From Sphingomonas sp. UBA978 (GTDB lineage Bacteria > Pseudomonadota > Alphaproteobacteria > Sphingomonadales > Sphingomonadaceae), in the NCBI RefSeq assembly GCF_002292295.1, contig NZ_DBBS01000021.1:62001-126000 (forward strand): a stretch of 64,000 nucleotides of DNA. Direction: 5' to 3'. The notes under the pieces are model-generated. The model saw nothing but the letters and a program-made list of their open reading frames with translations. It ran no database searches and was not told the DNA's origin. Made by a program: the position numbers and the translations under genes. This document shows, in pieces, positions 42,745 to 51,809 of the stretch; within the stretch, counting starts at the first letter, position 1, and each line of letters opens with the position of its first letter.

Positions 42745-43449
42745 TTACGCCGCGAGTTTCGTCATCCAGCCTTCGGCATGCGCGAATGCGGGGGCGTCGT
42801 CGACGTCGAGCCAGTCGAGATCGCTGCAATCGACGATCCGGGCGTTGCCCTCGGCGGCGAGGATGCGGACGCCCTCGGTCAGCGACGGGCTGTCGAGCGT
42901 CGCCAGCGCGGCGAAAAACGCCTGCGACACGGCGAAGATACCGGTGTCGTAGCAATCATGCGGCTCGAGCCCCTTGCCGATGGCGGTGATCGCATCGCCG
43001 CGCGTGGCGACGCAGGTGACGTCGAGCGGGTCGACCCAGGCATGACCAAGCCGCCGGTCGATACCGAGGCGGAGGCCTGCCCCTGCGCCCGCCTTGGCCA
43101 GCCGGCGGTAGTGGCGCGGCTGGACGAGGTGATCGCACATCGCGAGCACCGCGCCCTCCGCCCCGATCAGCGGTCGCGCCGCGAGCGCCGACACGCCGTT
43201 GGGCTGGAGATAGTCGGTCATCACCGTCACCACCTCCAGCGGCCACGGCCGGCTCCCCAGATGCGCGGCGATCGCGTCGGCGCCATAGCCGAGCGACACG
43301 ATTGCGCGCGTCAGGCCCGCCGCGGCCATGCCGTCGAGCGCATGGTCGATCAAGGCACGCCCTGCGACGAGGCAGAGCGGCTTGAACGGCGTGACCGAAC
43401 GGAGCCGACTGCCCTGTCCGGCGGCGAGCAGCAGGCCCGTGGTTATCAT
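42745..43449 (-). CDS. Nucleotidyltransferase, probable CTP:inositol-1-phosphate cytidylyltransferase
   Basis: A 234-residue NTP transferase with the signature LLAAGQGSRLRSVTPFKPLCLVAGRALIDHALDGM and metal-site region AVLAMCDHLVQPRHY. Single-domain proteins of this class resemble the IPCT part of IPCT/DIPPS enzymes, which make CDP-inositol from CTP and inositol-1-phosphate. The gene directly follows, and overlaps by one base, an inositol-1-phosphate synthase gene, and a CDP-alcohol phosphotransferase precedes both. A sugar-1-phosphate substrate is the alternative. The operon context is the main evidence for inositol. Confidence 0.75.
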   Translation of the reverse strand: MITTGLLLAAGQGSRLRSVTPFKPLCLVAGRALIDHALDGMAAAGLTRAIVSLGYGADAIAAHLGSRPWPLEVVTVMTDYLQPNGVSALAARPLIGAEGAVLAMCDHLVQPRHYRRLAKAGAGAGLRLGIDRRLGHAWVDPLDVTCVATRGDAITAIGKGLEPHDCYDTGIFAVSQAFFAALATLDSPSLTEGVRILAAEGNARIVDCSDLDWLDVDDAPAFAHAEGWMTKLAA

Positions 43450-44540
43450 CAGGCGGCCTTGATGAAGTCCTCGACCGCGATCTGGGCGAGGTCGTCGGTC
43501 ATCTGGTGGCGCGGATGCTTGCAGAAATAGGCGGATGCCGGGTCGATGACGCCGGCGATGCCGCGGTCCTTGGCGATCGCGGCGCAGCGGATCATGTCGA
43601 TCGCGACGCCGGCGCTGTTGGGCGAATCCTCGACCGACAGGCGCAGTTCGAGGTTCATCGGCACGCCGCCGAACAGCTGGCCTTCCATGCGCAGGAAGCA
43701 GACCTTGTTGTCGTTCTGCCATGGCACGTAGTCCGACGGGCCGATGTGGACGTTGTCGTCGTCCATGCGCTCGGCCGCGACCGACTGCACCGCTTCGGTC
43801 TTCGAGATCTTCTTCGATTCGAGGCGACGGTGGTTCGACATGTTGAGGAAGTCGGTGTTGCCGCCGGTGTTGAGCTGGTAGGTGCGGTCCAGCTTGACGC
43901 CGCGCTTGGCGAACAGGTCGGTCAGCACGCGGTGGACAATCGTCGCGCCAAGCTGTGCCTTGATGTCGTCGCCGATGATCGCGACGCCGGCGTCCTCGAA
44001 CTTCTTGGCCCAGACCGGGTTGGAGGCGATGAAGACGGGGATGTTGTTGACGAAGGCGACGCCGGCTTCGAGCGCGCATTCGGCGTAGAATTCGGTCGCT
44101 TCCTGGCTGCCGACGGGCAGATAGTTCATCAGCACGTCGGTGCCAGACGCCTTCAGCTCGGCGACGATCTCGGCCTTGGTCGGCTGCGTGTCGTTGGCGA
44201 CGATGAAGGTGCGGTCGTCCTTATAGTCGGACATATGCTCGGCGACGCCGTCGAGCACGGCGCCCATCTTCACGATCGTGCCGGTGGCGGGCAGGTTGGC
44301 GGCGAAGACCGCGGTGCAGTTGGGCTTGGCGAACACCGCCTCGGCGACGTCCTTGCCGACCTTGCGCGCGTCGACGTCCCAGGCGGCGACGACCTTGATG
44401 TCCGACGGCTTATAGCCGCCGAGCTCCCAGTGCATCAGGCCGACGAGATCGTTGGCGCCTTCGCGATAATGCTCCAGCCCCTGGACGAGCGAGCTCGCGC
44501 AGTTGCCGATGCCGACGATGGCGATGTTGATGCTCTTCAT
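43449..44540 (-). CDS. ino1: myo-Inositol-1-phosphate synthase
   Basis: This enzyme isomerises glucose-6-phosphate to 1D-myo-inositol-3-phosphate using NAD. The 363-residue protein belongs to the short, actinobacterial/archaeal-like class. The Rossmann start MKSINIAIVGIGNCASSLVQGL, the YADV-like NDTQPTKAEIVAELKASGTDVLMNYLPVGSQEAT, the lysine-rich GDDIKAQLGATIVHRVL, and NTGGNTDFLNM are characteristic. Its ATG overlaps the preceding CDP-alcohol transferase stop (ATGA), and its stop overlaps the next start by one base. It supplies the head group for the proposed inositol phospholipid or phosphodiester pathway. Confidence 0.93.
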   Translation of the reverse strand: MKSINIAIVGIGNCASSLVQGLEHYREGANDLVGLMHWELGGYKPSDIKVVAAWDVDARKVGKDVAEAVFAKPNCTAVFAANLPATGTIVKMGAVLDGVAEHMSDYKDDRTFIVANDTQPTKAEIVAELKASGTDVLMNYLPVGSQEATEFYAECALEAGVAFVNNIPVFIASNPVWAKKFEDAGVAIIGDDIKAQLGATIVHRVLTDLFAKRGVKLDRTYQLNTGGNTDFLNMSNHRRLESKKISKTEAVQSVAAERMDDDNVHIGPSDYVPWQNDNKVCFLRMEGQLFGGVPMNLELRLSVEDSPNSAGVAIDMIRCAAIAKDRGIAGVIDPASAYFCKHPRHQMTDDLAQIAVEDFIKAA

Positions 44541-45397
44541 GAATGACCCTGTTCGCTTGGAAGTAGAATGGACTGCGGCGCGAGGCCGTGGACGAAGCGG
44601 CGCTCGATGCGCCGGTGACGGTAGAGGCCGACCGCGGTGACCAGCGTCAACGGTACGATCTCGAACCACCAGAAGATGCGCGGATTGCCCGCGAGGCAGG
44701 CGATACAGATCGCCCAGACGCGCACATTGGCGGTCAGCAGCGATTGCAGCCGCATCACCGGTACCGCGGCGGCGGCATAGGCGGCGGCGAAGGCGGTGCG
44801 GTCCTCGGCGGCGCCGAACCGGCGTTCGAACGGCATCGAGATGCGATCGACGCTGCCGGCGACGCTGTCATAGAGGCGGACGAGCACCATGCCGGTCGGC
44901 GTCGGCACCGCGGCGAGAGGCGTGCCGCGGGTGCGGCGGTGGAAGCGGGCGCGCTCGCCCTCGTACAGGCTCGACTGAACGGCATGGCAGGCGGCGGCGG
45001 TGAGCGCGAGCACCCAGCCTTCAAGCGTGCCGACAGTCCAGGCGAGCGAGAGATAGATCAGCGCGAAGACGCCGTGGTCGCACAGGCCGTCGAGCGTGCG
45101 GCCGAGCGCGCTCGCGGTCTTGGTCGCGCGCGCGATCATGCCGTCGAGCCCGTCCGCGATCAGCCAGGCGACCGAGAAGACGAGGCCGACCAGCGCCAGC
45201 GCCGGCACCTGCCAGTTGGCATAGGCGATCGCCGCGACGGTGCCGCAGGCGAGCCCGATCAGCGACACCGCATTCGCCGACACCCCATGCCGAAGGGCAA
45301 AGGGGAGCAAGGCGTGAGACGCGGGGTGGATCAGGTAGAGATTCGATGGGTCCTCGATCCGGCGATCGCGTGAGCCATCCCGGGGCGGCGGTGTCAT
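44537..45397 (-). CDS. CDP-alcohol phosphatidyltransferase family protein
   Basis: A 286-residue membrane enzyme. The family motif D-x2-DG-x2-AR-x8-G-x3-D-x3-D is complete at residues 82-107 (ADGLDGMIARATKTASALGR then TLDGLCD). About six hydrophobic helices follow. These enzymes transfer a CDP-activated alcohol. In this operon the reaction may be CDP-diacylglycerol plus inositol phosphate, or CDP-inositol plus a lipid or inositol phosphate (DIPPS type); sequence alone does not decide. ATG at 45395-45397 is 41 bases after nadE. It overlaps ino1 by 4 bases. Confidence 0.85.
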   Translation of the reverse strand: MTPPPRDGSRDRRIEDPSNLYLIHPASHALLPFALRHGVSANAVSLIGLACGTVAAIAYANWQVPALALVGLVFSVAWLIADGLDGMIARATKTASALGRTLDGLCDHGVFALIYLSLAWTVGTLEGWVLALTAAACHAVQSSLYEGERARFHRRTRGTPLAAVPTPTGMVLVRLYDSVAGSVDRISMPFERRFGAAEDRTAFAAAYAAAAVPVMRLQSLLTANVRVWAICIACLAGNPRIFWWFEIVPLTLVTAVGLYRHRRIERRFVHGLAPQSILLPSEQGHS

Positions 45398-45438
45398 CAG
45401 GCCTTCATATTGCGCCTCTATAGGCGCAAAGGCAATAT

Positions 45439-47499
45439 TTATGGGACGTTCGCGGGAACGTTTCGCCGCAACTCGTCCAGCCACGGTGCTGCGGTGCCGT
45501 CAGACGGCGCCCGCCAGTCGCCACGCGGGCTCAGCGCCCCCCCGTCCGAGACTTTCGGACCGTTGGGAATCGCCGAGCGCTTGAACTGGCTGAGCTGGAA
45601 GAAGCGCAGCAGGAACCGTTCCAGCCAGTGGACGATCGTCGGCAGGTCGTAGGCGACGCGCGCCGCCTCAGGGAAATCCTCCGGCCACGACCCCGCCGCC
45701 GCGTCGCGCCAGGCGTGCCAGGCGAGGAAGGCGATCTTCGACGGCGCCAGTCCGTAGCGGATGACGTAATGCGCGAAGAAGTCGTTGAGCGCGTAGGGGC
45801 CGATCATCGATTCGGTGCTCTGCATCGCGCCGGTTTCGGCATCGGCGGGGACGAGCTCGGGCGAGATCTCCTGCGCGAGGATGGTCGACAGGATGCGGTC
45901 GGTCGCCGCATTATACTGCGCCGTCCGGATGCACCAGCGGATCAGGAACTGGATCAGCGTCTTGGGCACGCCGCTGTTGACCGCATAATGGCTCATCTGG
46001 TCGCCGACGCCATAGGTGCACCAGCCGAGCGCCAGTTCGCTGAGGTCGCCGGTGCCGAGCACGATCCCGCCGCGCTGGTTGGCGAGGCGGAAGAGGTAAT
46101 CGGTGCGCAGTCCCGCCTGTACGTTCTCGAACGTCACGTCGTAGACCGGCTCGCCCTGCGCATAGGGATGGCCGATGTCGGCAAGCATCTGGAGCGCGGT
46201 GGGACGGATGTCGATCTCGTCCGCGGTGCAGCCGAGCGCGCGCATCAGCGCCCAGGCGTTGGCCTTGGTCGCGTCGCCGGTGGCGAAGCCGGGCATGGTG
46301 AAGCCGAGGATGTCGCTGCGCGGCCGGCCGAGCCGGTCCATCGCCTTGGCCGCGACGATCAGCGCATGGGTCGAATCGAGGCCGCCCGAGACGCCGATGA
46401 CCAGGGCCTTCGACCGCGTCGCGGACAGGCGCTTGGCGAGCGCCTCGACCTGGATGTTGAAGGCTTCGTAGCAATCCTCGTCGCGCCGGGCGGGGTCGTC
46501 CGGGACGAAGGGGAAGCGGGCGACCGCGCGGGCGAGGCCGGTGTCGGCAAGGGCGGGAGCGTGAGTGAAGCCGATGCGGCGGAAGCGCGTCTCGGGATGG
46601 CCGGCGGTGATCGCCGAATCGTTGAACGTGCCGTTGCGCAGCCGCTCCTGTACGATCCGTTCGAGGTCGATATCGGCGGCGACCAGTTCGGGCTCGGCGG
46701 AGAAGCGATGCGATTCGGCGAGCAGTTCGCCCAATTCGTGGATCATGCCCTGGCCGTCCCAGGCGACGTCGGTGGTGCTCTCCCCCGGGCCGGCGGCGGC
46801 ATAGACATAGGCGCAGGCGGCGCGGGCGGATTGTGCGGCGGCGAGCAGCATGCGTTCGCGCGCCTTGCCGATGACGATGTTCGACGCGGACAGGTTGCAG
46901 CAGATCGTCGCCCCCGCCAGCGCGCCGGTGGTGGAGGGCGGGACGGGCGCCCAATAATCCTCGCAGATCTCGGCATGGACGACGAGGCCGGGCAGGTCGT
47001 CCGCCGCGAAGATCAGGTCGGGGCCGAAGGGCACGTCGGCATCGCCCAGCCGGATCGTCAGGCCGTGCAGGCCGAGGCCGGGCGCGAACCAGCGTTTCTC
47101 GTAATATTCCCGGTAGTTGGGCAGAAAGCTCTTCGGCACGACGCCGAGGATGCGGCCGCGCGACAGCACGGCCGCGCAATTGTAGAGCCGGCCGTTGCGG
47201 ACCAGCGCGACGCCGACGAGCAGCATCGGGGCGAGGCCGGCGGTCTGCGCCGCGACCGTCAGCAGGGCGGCTTCGCTGGCGCGCTGCTGCGCCGATTGCA
47301 GGTGCAGGTCGTCGATCGCGTAGGAGGTGAGGTTGAGTTCGGGGAAGACGACGAGGTCGATCCCGCGTGCATCGGCCTGCTCCGCCATGGCGACGGTCGC
47401 GGCGATGTTCGCGGCGACGTCGCCGACGGTGGCGAGCGGCGTCGCGGCGGCGACGCGGACCATCTGGTGGCGGTGGATCGAATGAAAGGCGTGCGTCAT
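45439..47499 (-). CDS. nadE: Glutamine-dependent NAD+ synthetase
   Basis: A 686-residue fusion. An N-terminal nitrilase-type glutaminase has the catalytic Glu in VVFPELNLT, Lys in [19 protein letters not shown] and Cys in [12 protein letters not shown]-terminal NAD synthetase has the PP-loop [40 protein letters not shown] and [13 protein letters not shown]. It amidates deamido-NAD with ammonia from glutamine in the last step of NAD synthesis. The ATG at 47497-47499 fits the usual N-terminus ([21 protein letters not shown]); the long upstream open frame crosses a repeat. It precedes the inositol operon by 41 bases and may be co-transcribed. Confidence 0.95.
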   Translation of the reverse strand: MTHAFHSIHRHQMVRVAAATPLATVGDVAANIAATVAMAEQADARGIDLVVFPELNLTSYAIDDLHLQSAQQRASEAALLTVAAQTAGLAPMLLVGVALVRNGRLYNCAAVLSRGRILGVVPKSFLPNYREYYEKRWFAPGLGLHGLTIRLGDADVPFGPDLIFAADDLPGLVVHAEICEDYWAPVPPSTTGALAGATICCNLSASNIVIGKARERMLLAAAQSARAACAYVYAAAGPGESTTDVAWDGQGMIHELGELLAESHRFSAEPELVAADIDLERIVQERLRNGTFNDSAITAGHPETRFRRIGFTHAPALADTGLARAVARFPFVPDDPARRDEDCYEAFNIQVEALAKRLSATRSKALVIGVSGGLDSTHALIVAAKAMDRLGRPRSDILGFTMPGFATGDATKANAWALMRALGCTADEIDIRPTALQMLADIGHPYAQGEPVYDVTFENVQAGLRTDYLFRLANQRGGIVLGTGDLSELALGWCTYGVGDQMSHYAVNSGVPKTLIQFLIRWCIRTAQYNAATDRILSTILAQEISPELVPADAETGAMQSTESMIGPYALNDFFAHYVIRYGLAPSKIAFLAWHAWRDAAAGSWPEDFPEAARVAYDLPTIVHWLERFLLRFFQLSQFKRSAIPNGPKVSDGGALSPRGDWRAPSDGTAAPWLDELRRNVPANVP

Positions 47500-47834
47500 C
47501 GCCGGCGATGCTAGCCCGGTTGGCCGACGGGTGCCACCGTTGCGCGTTTTCGCGTGGCAGAGGTTCGCCGGCGGGAGCCGAAGGGTTGGGGTGCGATCGC
47601 GCGAATCACCCATTCTCTGCTCCCCGGCGAAGGCCGGGGCCCGGTTGGGCGAAGGGTCGTGATGACCCGCAACGGCTTTCCCAACTGGGCCCCGGCCTTC
47701 GCCGGGGAACGTATTCGCCGGGGAACTGAAGGGGCGTTCCAGAAGGCGATGGCTTGTTCCGGCATGCATCGCGCGGCAGATGGCGCCTCGAACCGCCCGC
47801 CGCGTGGTTGCGGCGGTTAATGGGGAGTGGGGCG
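47500..47834. other. 335-bp gene-free interval with large REP-type inverted repeat
   Basis: It separates the divergent nadE and ArsC-like genes. The core is the inverted repeat CCCCGGCGAAGGCCGGGGCC (47622-47641) with its complement at 47689-47708. Around this, AACTGGG-like flanks also pair, making a hairpin or cruciform about 85 bases long. The family is typical of sphingomonads. No gene or promoter could be read with confidence. Confidence 0.7.
47622..47708. repeat. Large REP-like inverted repeat
   Basis: Near-perfect arms of about 20 bases (CCCCGGCGAAGGCCGGGGCC and complement) enclose an internal loop containing a smaller imperfect pairing (CGGTTGGG with CCCAACTG). The symmetric form suggests a BIME-style pair of REP units. 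Confidence 0.75.
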
Positions 47835-48176
47835 ATGACGACGCTGTACGGGATCAGGAACTGCGACACCGTGAAGAAGGCGCGCGCCTGGCTGGATGCG
47901 GCGGGCGTCGCCTATGACTTCCACGACTATAAGACCGCCGGCGTCGATCCCGACCGGCTCAGGGGCTGGGTCGACCGGCTGGGGTGGGAGACGTTGCTCA
48001 ACCGGGCGGGAACGACGTTCCGCAAGCTGCCCGATGCGGACAAGGCCGGGCTGGATGCGGAGCGGGCGATGGCGCTGATGCGCGCGCAGCCGTCGATGAT
48101 AAAGCGACCCGTCGTCGAACAGGGCGAGACGCTGCTGGTCGGGTTCAGGCCCGATGCCTGGGACGTGCTGCGCTGA
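47835..48176 (+). CDS. ArsC/Spx-family thioredoxin-like protein
   Basis: A 113-residue protein of the Spx/MgsR/YffB type in the ArsC family: MTTLYGIRNCDTVKKARAWLDAAGVAYDFHDYKTAGVDPDRLRGWV, then MRAQPSMIKRPVVEQGETLLVGF. The single active-site-position cysteine (RNCDTVKKA) and the absence of the full arsenate-reductase CysxArg set favour the YffB-like group, whose function is not settled. It stands alone between a repeat and the convergent acyl-CoA synthetase gene, whose stop is 3 bases away. Confidence 0.87.
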   Translation: MTTLYGIRNCDTVKKARAWLDAAGVAYDFHDYKTAGVDPDRLRGWVDRLGWETLLNRAGTTFRKLPDADKAGLDAERAMALMRAQPSMIKRPVVEQGETLLVGFRPDAWDVLR

Positions 48177-48179
48177 CGC

Positions 48180-49994
48180 TCATGCCTTGTAGAGCGCGTC
48201 CAACCGCTCGCCGTAGACGCCGCGGATGACATGGCGGCGAATCTTGAGGCTGGGGGTGAGCTGTTCGTTCTCGATCGCGAAGGGCTCGTCCGCCAGCACG
48301 AAGCGGCGGATGCGTTCGGTGACGGACAGGTCCTTGTTCACCCGCTCCACCGCCTGGCCGATCGCGGTGCGATAGGCGCTGTTTTCGGCGAGGCGTTCGA
48401 ACTTGCACGAGGTGCCGTTCGCGGCGCACCATTCCTGCGTCCAGTCGGGGTCGGGTACCAGCAGCGCCACCATATACGGCCGCCGGTCGCCGGCGATCAT
48501 CGCCTGCACGATCTCGGGCTGCAGCGTCAGCATGCCCTCGACCTTCTGGGGGGCGACATTCTCGCCCTTGTCGTTGATGATGAGGTCCTTCTTGCGGTCG
48601 GTGATCGTGATCCGGCCGGCGTCGTCGATCTCGCCGATGTCGCCGGTGTGCAGCCAGCCGTCCTTAAGCACGCGGGCGGTCTCGGCCTCGTTGCGCCAGT
48701 AGCCGTGCATCACCAGTTCGCCGCGGACGAGGATCTCGCCATCGGCAGCGATGACCACCTCGGTATCGTCAAGCGCGGGGCCGACCGAATCCATGCGGAT
48801 GCCCGCCTTGGGCCGGTTGCACGAGATGACCGGCGCCGCCTCGGTCTGGCCATAGCCCTGCAGGAAGGTGACGCCGAGCGACTGGAAGAACAGCCCGACC
48901 TCCGGCGTCAGCGGCGCGCCGCCCGACACCATCGCCTTCATCCGGCCGCCGAACTTCTTGGCGATCTTGGGCTTGAACAGCGTCGCCACCAGCAATTGCG
49001 CCGGGCGATCGACCAGCCGCAGCGTGCCGCCGTTCGCCCGGGCGCCGACGTCGAGCGCCTTGGCGAGCAGATAGGACGACATCCCGCCCTGTTTCTCGAT
49101 CGCCTTGCTGATCCGCGTCCGCAGCACCTCGAACAGGCGCGGCACCACGAACATGATCGTCGGGCGGACCTCCTCGATATTCGACGCGAGCTTGTCGAGC
49201 CCCTCGGCGTAATAGATCTGGCCGCCGAGCCCGATCGGGAAATGCTGGCCGCCGGTGTGTTCATAGGCGTGGGAGAGGGGGAGGAAGGACAGGAACACCT
49301 CGTCGTCCCAGCCGAAATCCTCCGAGATCACGGCCGCGCAGCCCTTGACGTTGTGCAGGATCGCGCCGTGGTGCTGCATGACGCCGCGCGGGGCGCCGCC
49401 GGTGCCGCTGGTGTAGATGATGCAGGCGAGGTCGCCGCGCTCGAACGTCGCCGCCGCTGCCGTCACCGCCGGGTCGGTCGGGTGATCCGCGATCAGCGCA
49501 TGCCAGTTGTGGAAGTCGATGCCGGCGGAGGGTGCGCGGATCGTGTCGATGCCGATCACCGGCTGGCCGCGGTTGGAGCGCAGCACCGCCTGCAACAGCG
49601 TCCGCGCCAGCTTGTCCGTCGAGACGATCACCGCGCAGGCGCCCGAATCGGCGATGATATGCGCGTGGTCGCGTTCGGTGTTGGTGATGTAGGTCGGCAC
49701 CGTGATCGCGCCGGCCGCCATGATCGCGAGGTCGCTGATGCACCATTCGGGGCGGTTCTCGCTGACCAGCATCACCCGGTCGCCCGGCTGGATGCCGATC
49801 GCCCGGAGCCCGGCGGCGAGGCTGGCGACCTGTCGCGCCGCCTCCGCCCAGCTGGTCGAAACCCAGGCGCCATCGGTCTTGGCCCAGAGAAACGGCGCGT
49901 CGCCCTTCTCGCGTGCCCGGGTGAAGAACATCGTGACGAGATTGGGGAAATGTTCGAGGCTGCGTGGGCGGGACGCCTTGGGGCCGGTCATCAT
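48180..49994 (-). CDS. AMP-dependent acyl-CoA synthetase (long-chain type)
   Basis: A 604-residue ANL-superfamily enzyme that activates a fatty or aromatic acid via acyl-AMP. The AMP motif is CIIYTSGTGGAPRGVMQHHG, the second is FLQGYGQTEAAPV, and the third, LHTGDIGEIDDAGRITITDRKKDLI, carries the catalytic-region TGD. The catalytic lysine region (KGENVAPQKVE) and C-terminal TPSLKIRRHVI follow. It resembles FadD15-type long-chain acyl-CoA synthetases. An AGGAGAG site precedes the ATG. Precise chain length is not predictable. It is downstream of a gamma-glutamyltransferase gene on the same strand. Confidence 0.93.
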   Translation of the reverse strand: MMTGPKASRPRSLEHFPNLVTMFFTRAREKGDAPFLWAKTDGAWVSTSWAEAARQVASLAAGLRAIGIQPGDRVMLVSENRPEWCISDLAIMAAGAITVPTYITNTERDHAHIIADSGACAVIVSTDKLARTLLQAVLRSNRGQPVIGIDTIRAPSAGIDFHNWHALIADHPTDPAVTAAAATFERGDLACIIYTSGTGGAPRGVMQHHGAILHNVKGCAAVISEDFGWDDEVFLSFLPLSHAYEHTGGQHFPIGLGGQIYYAEGLDKLASNIEEVRPTIMFVVPRLFEVLRTRISKAIEKQGGMSSYLLAKALDVGARANGGTLRLVDRPAQLLVATLFKPKIAKKFGGRMKAMVSGGAPLTPEVGLFFQSLGVTFLQGYGQTEAAPVISCNRPKAGIRMDSVGPALDDTEVVIAADGEILVRGELVMHGYWRNEAETARVLKDGWLHTGDIGEIDDAGRITITDRKKDLIINDKGENVAPQKVEGMLTLQPEIVQAMIAGDRRPYMVALLVPDPDWTQEWCAANGTSCKFERLAENSAYRTAIGQAVERVNKDLSVTERIRRFVLADEPFAIENEQLTPSLKIRRHVIRGVYGERLDALYKA

Positions 49995-50035
49995 GTCTCT
50001 CCTGCCGCGGCGGGCTCATGGCCCGCCGTCGTCGT

Positions 50036-51769
50036 TCATTCCGAGGGGCGATTGACGACCGGCGCCATCCGCGAGATGTCGCTGATGCTGCCATCCTCGC
50101 CGATCGCTACGCCTTCGCTGCGCGGATCGGCGGCGCCGACCCAGCGGCCGCGACGCCATTCGATCGCATTGGCCTTCAGCCCCATCGGCGCGACCTGCAC
50201 CCGCTCGCCGAGCGCGGTCAGCCCCGCCTGCAACGCGGCGGCGGACGATCCGGCTTCCAGGGTCGCACCCGGGCCGGGCGCGTAGACGAGGCCGAGCGCG
50301 ATCGATTCCTGCGCCGACAGGTTCCAGTCGAGCACGCCGACCAGTGCCTTGGCGATCTGCGCGATGATCGTCGACCCGCCCGCCGCGCCGACCGCCAGCC
50401 GGACCTTGCCGGCGGCATCGTAGACGATCGTCGGCGCCATCGAGCTGCGCGGCCGCTTGCCGCCTTCGACCCGGTTGGCGACCAGATAGCCCGCGTCGAC
50501 CGGAACGGTGTCGAAATCGGTGAGTTCGTTGTTGAGGACGGTGCCGTCGACGACCAGCCCCGACCCGAACGGCCCCTCGACCGTCGTCGTCACCTCGACG
50601 ACATTGCCGTCGCGGTCGGCGACGGCGAGGTCGGTGGTGCCGGCGACCTCGCTTACCGGTGCCGGCGTCCGCGCCGGTGCGCCGGGCGGCGTGCCCGCGG
50701 CGACGCGCGCCATGGTCGCGGCGGGCGAGATCAGGGCGGAACGCGACGCCAGATAGGCGGGATCGAGCAAGCCCGCGACCGGCACGCGGACGTAATCGGG
50801 ATCGCCGACGTAGAGGTTGCGATCGGCATAGGCGAGGCGCGAGGATTCGGCGAACAGATGCCAGGCGACGGGCGAATCCTTGCCGAGCTTGCCCATGTCG
50901 AACCGTTCGAGCTGCTTCAGGATCATCATCACCGTGACCCCGCCCGACGATGGCGGCCCCATGCCGCAGATCCGGTAGCTGCGGTAGGGCACGCACAGCG
51001 GATCGCGCGGCTTGGCATCGTAGCTGGCGAGATCGCCGGTCGTCATCTTCGACGGGTTGCGCGCGGCGCCGTTGACGGCGGCGACCAGCTTCTGCGCCTG
51101 CGGGCCGACGTAGAAGCTGTCGGGACCCTGCGCGGCGATCCGCCCGAGCAGCGCCGCCTGCGCCGGATTGCGGACGATGCCGCTGGCGGGGATGTTGAAG
51201 GTCGCCTGCGCCTCGGGCGTCAGGTGCCTGCCATAGGAGGCGACCGAATTGCGGAACCGCGGCGTCGCCTGGAAGCCGTCGCGCGCCAGCCGGATCGCGG
51301 GTTCGAACAGCCTGGCCCAGGGCAGTCTGCCCGACTGGCGGTGCGCCAGCGCCATGCCGCGCAGCGCGCCCGGTACGCCGACGCTGCGCCCGCCGGGGAC
51401 CGCCTGCATATGGTCCATCGGCGTGCCGTCGGGGGCGTAGAACCAGCGCGTGTCGGCGGCGGCGGGGGCGGTTTCGCGCGCGTCGATCGTCGTTACCTTG
51501 CCCGTCTTCGCCGCATGGCTGACCCAGAAGCTGCCGCCGCCGATCCCCGAACTCTGAGGTTCGACGACGTTGAGCGCCAGCATCGTCGCGATCGCCGCAT
51601 CCGTCGCGCTGCCGCCCGCCTTCAGGATCTCGACCCCCGCCGCCGATGCGCGCGGATCGGCGGCGCTGACCATGCCGGGGGCTTTGCCGGGCGCGGCGCG
51701 GGCCGTCTGCGCGGCGCAGGCGGTGAGCGGCAGCGTCGCGGCGACGAGGGCGATCGACAGGGTCTTCAT
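50036..51769 (-). CDS. ggt: Gamma-glutamyltransferase
   Basis: A 577-residue exported Ntn-hydrolase, a probable lipoprotein (MKTLSIALVAATLPLTAC lipobox). The large-subunit region has AADPRASAAGVEILKAGGSATDAAIATMLALNVVEPQSSGIGGGSFWV. The autoprocessing site should be the Thr pair in VAGTTDLAVADRDGNVV. In classical enzymes the next residue is His (TTH); here it is Asp. The glycine-rich binding loop GLVYAPGPGATLE and the lid-region NNELTDFDTVP follow. It cleaves gamma-glutamyl bonds of glutathione in the periplasm. The start at 51767-51769 gives the signal peptide; an upstream ATG is within a non-conserved leader. Confidence 0.9.
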   Translation of the reverse strand: MKTLSIALVAATLPLTACAAQTARAAPGKAPGMVSAADPRASAAGVEILKAGGSATDAAIATMLALNVVEPQSSGIGGGSFWVSHAAKTGKVTTIDARETAPAAADTRWFYAPDGTPMDHMQAVPGGRSVGVPGALRGMALAHRQSGRLPWARLFEPAIRLARDGFQATPRFRNSVASYGRHLTPEAQATFNIPASGIVRNPAQAALLGRIAAQGPDSFYVGPQAQKLVAAVNGAARNPSKMTTGDLASYDAKPRDPLCVPYRSYRICGMGPPSSGGVTVMMILKQLERFDMGKLGKDSPVAWHLFAESSRLAYADRNLYVGDPDYVRVPVAGLLDPAYLASRSALISPAATMARVAAGTPPGAPARTPAPVSEVAGTTDLAVADRDGNVVEVTTTVEGPFGSGLVVDGTVLNNELTDFDTVPVDAGYLVANRVEGGKRPRSSMAPTIVYDAAGKVRLAVGAAGGSTIIAQIAKALVGVLDWNLSAQESIALGLVYAPGPGATLEAGSSAAALQAGLTALGERVQVAPMGLKANAIEWRRGRWVGAADPRSEGVAIGEDGSISDISRMAPVVNRPSE

Positions 51770-51809
51770 CGCGGCAAAGCCTAACGGCTGGCCCGGCGAG
51801 GGCAACCGA

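Noticed and set aside
47622..47708. CRISPR or phage attachment site at the palindromic block
   Set aside because: It is a single inverted repeat without spacers, integrase or direct-repeat flanks; the REP-like form explains it.
47754..47834. N-terminal extension of the ArsC-like protein from an upstream ATG
   Set aside because: The extra 27 residues come from the repeat region and are not part of the fold, which starts at MTTLYGIRNCD.
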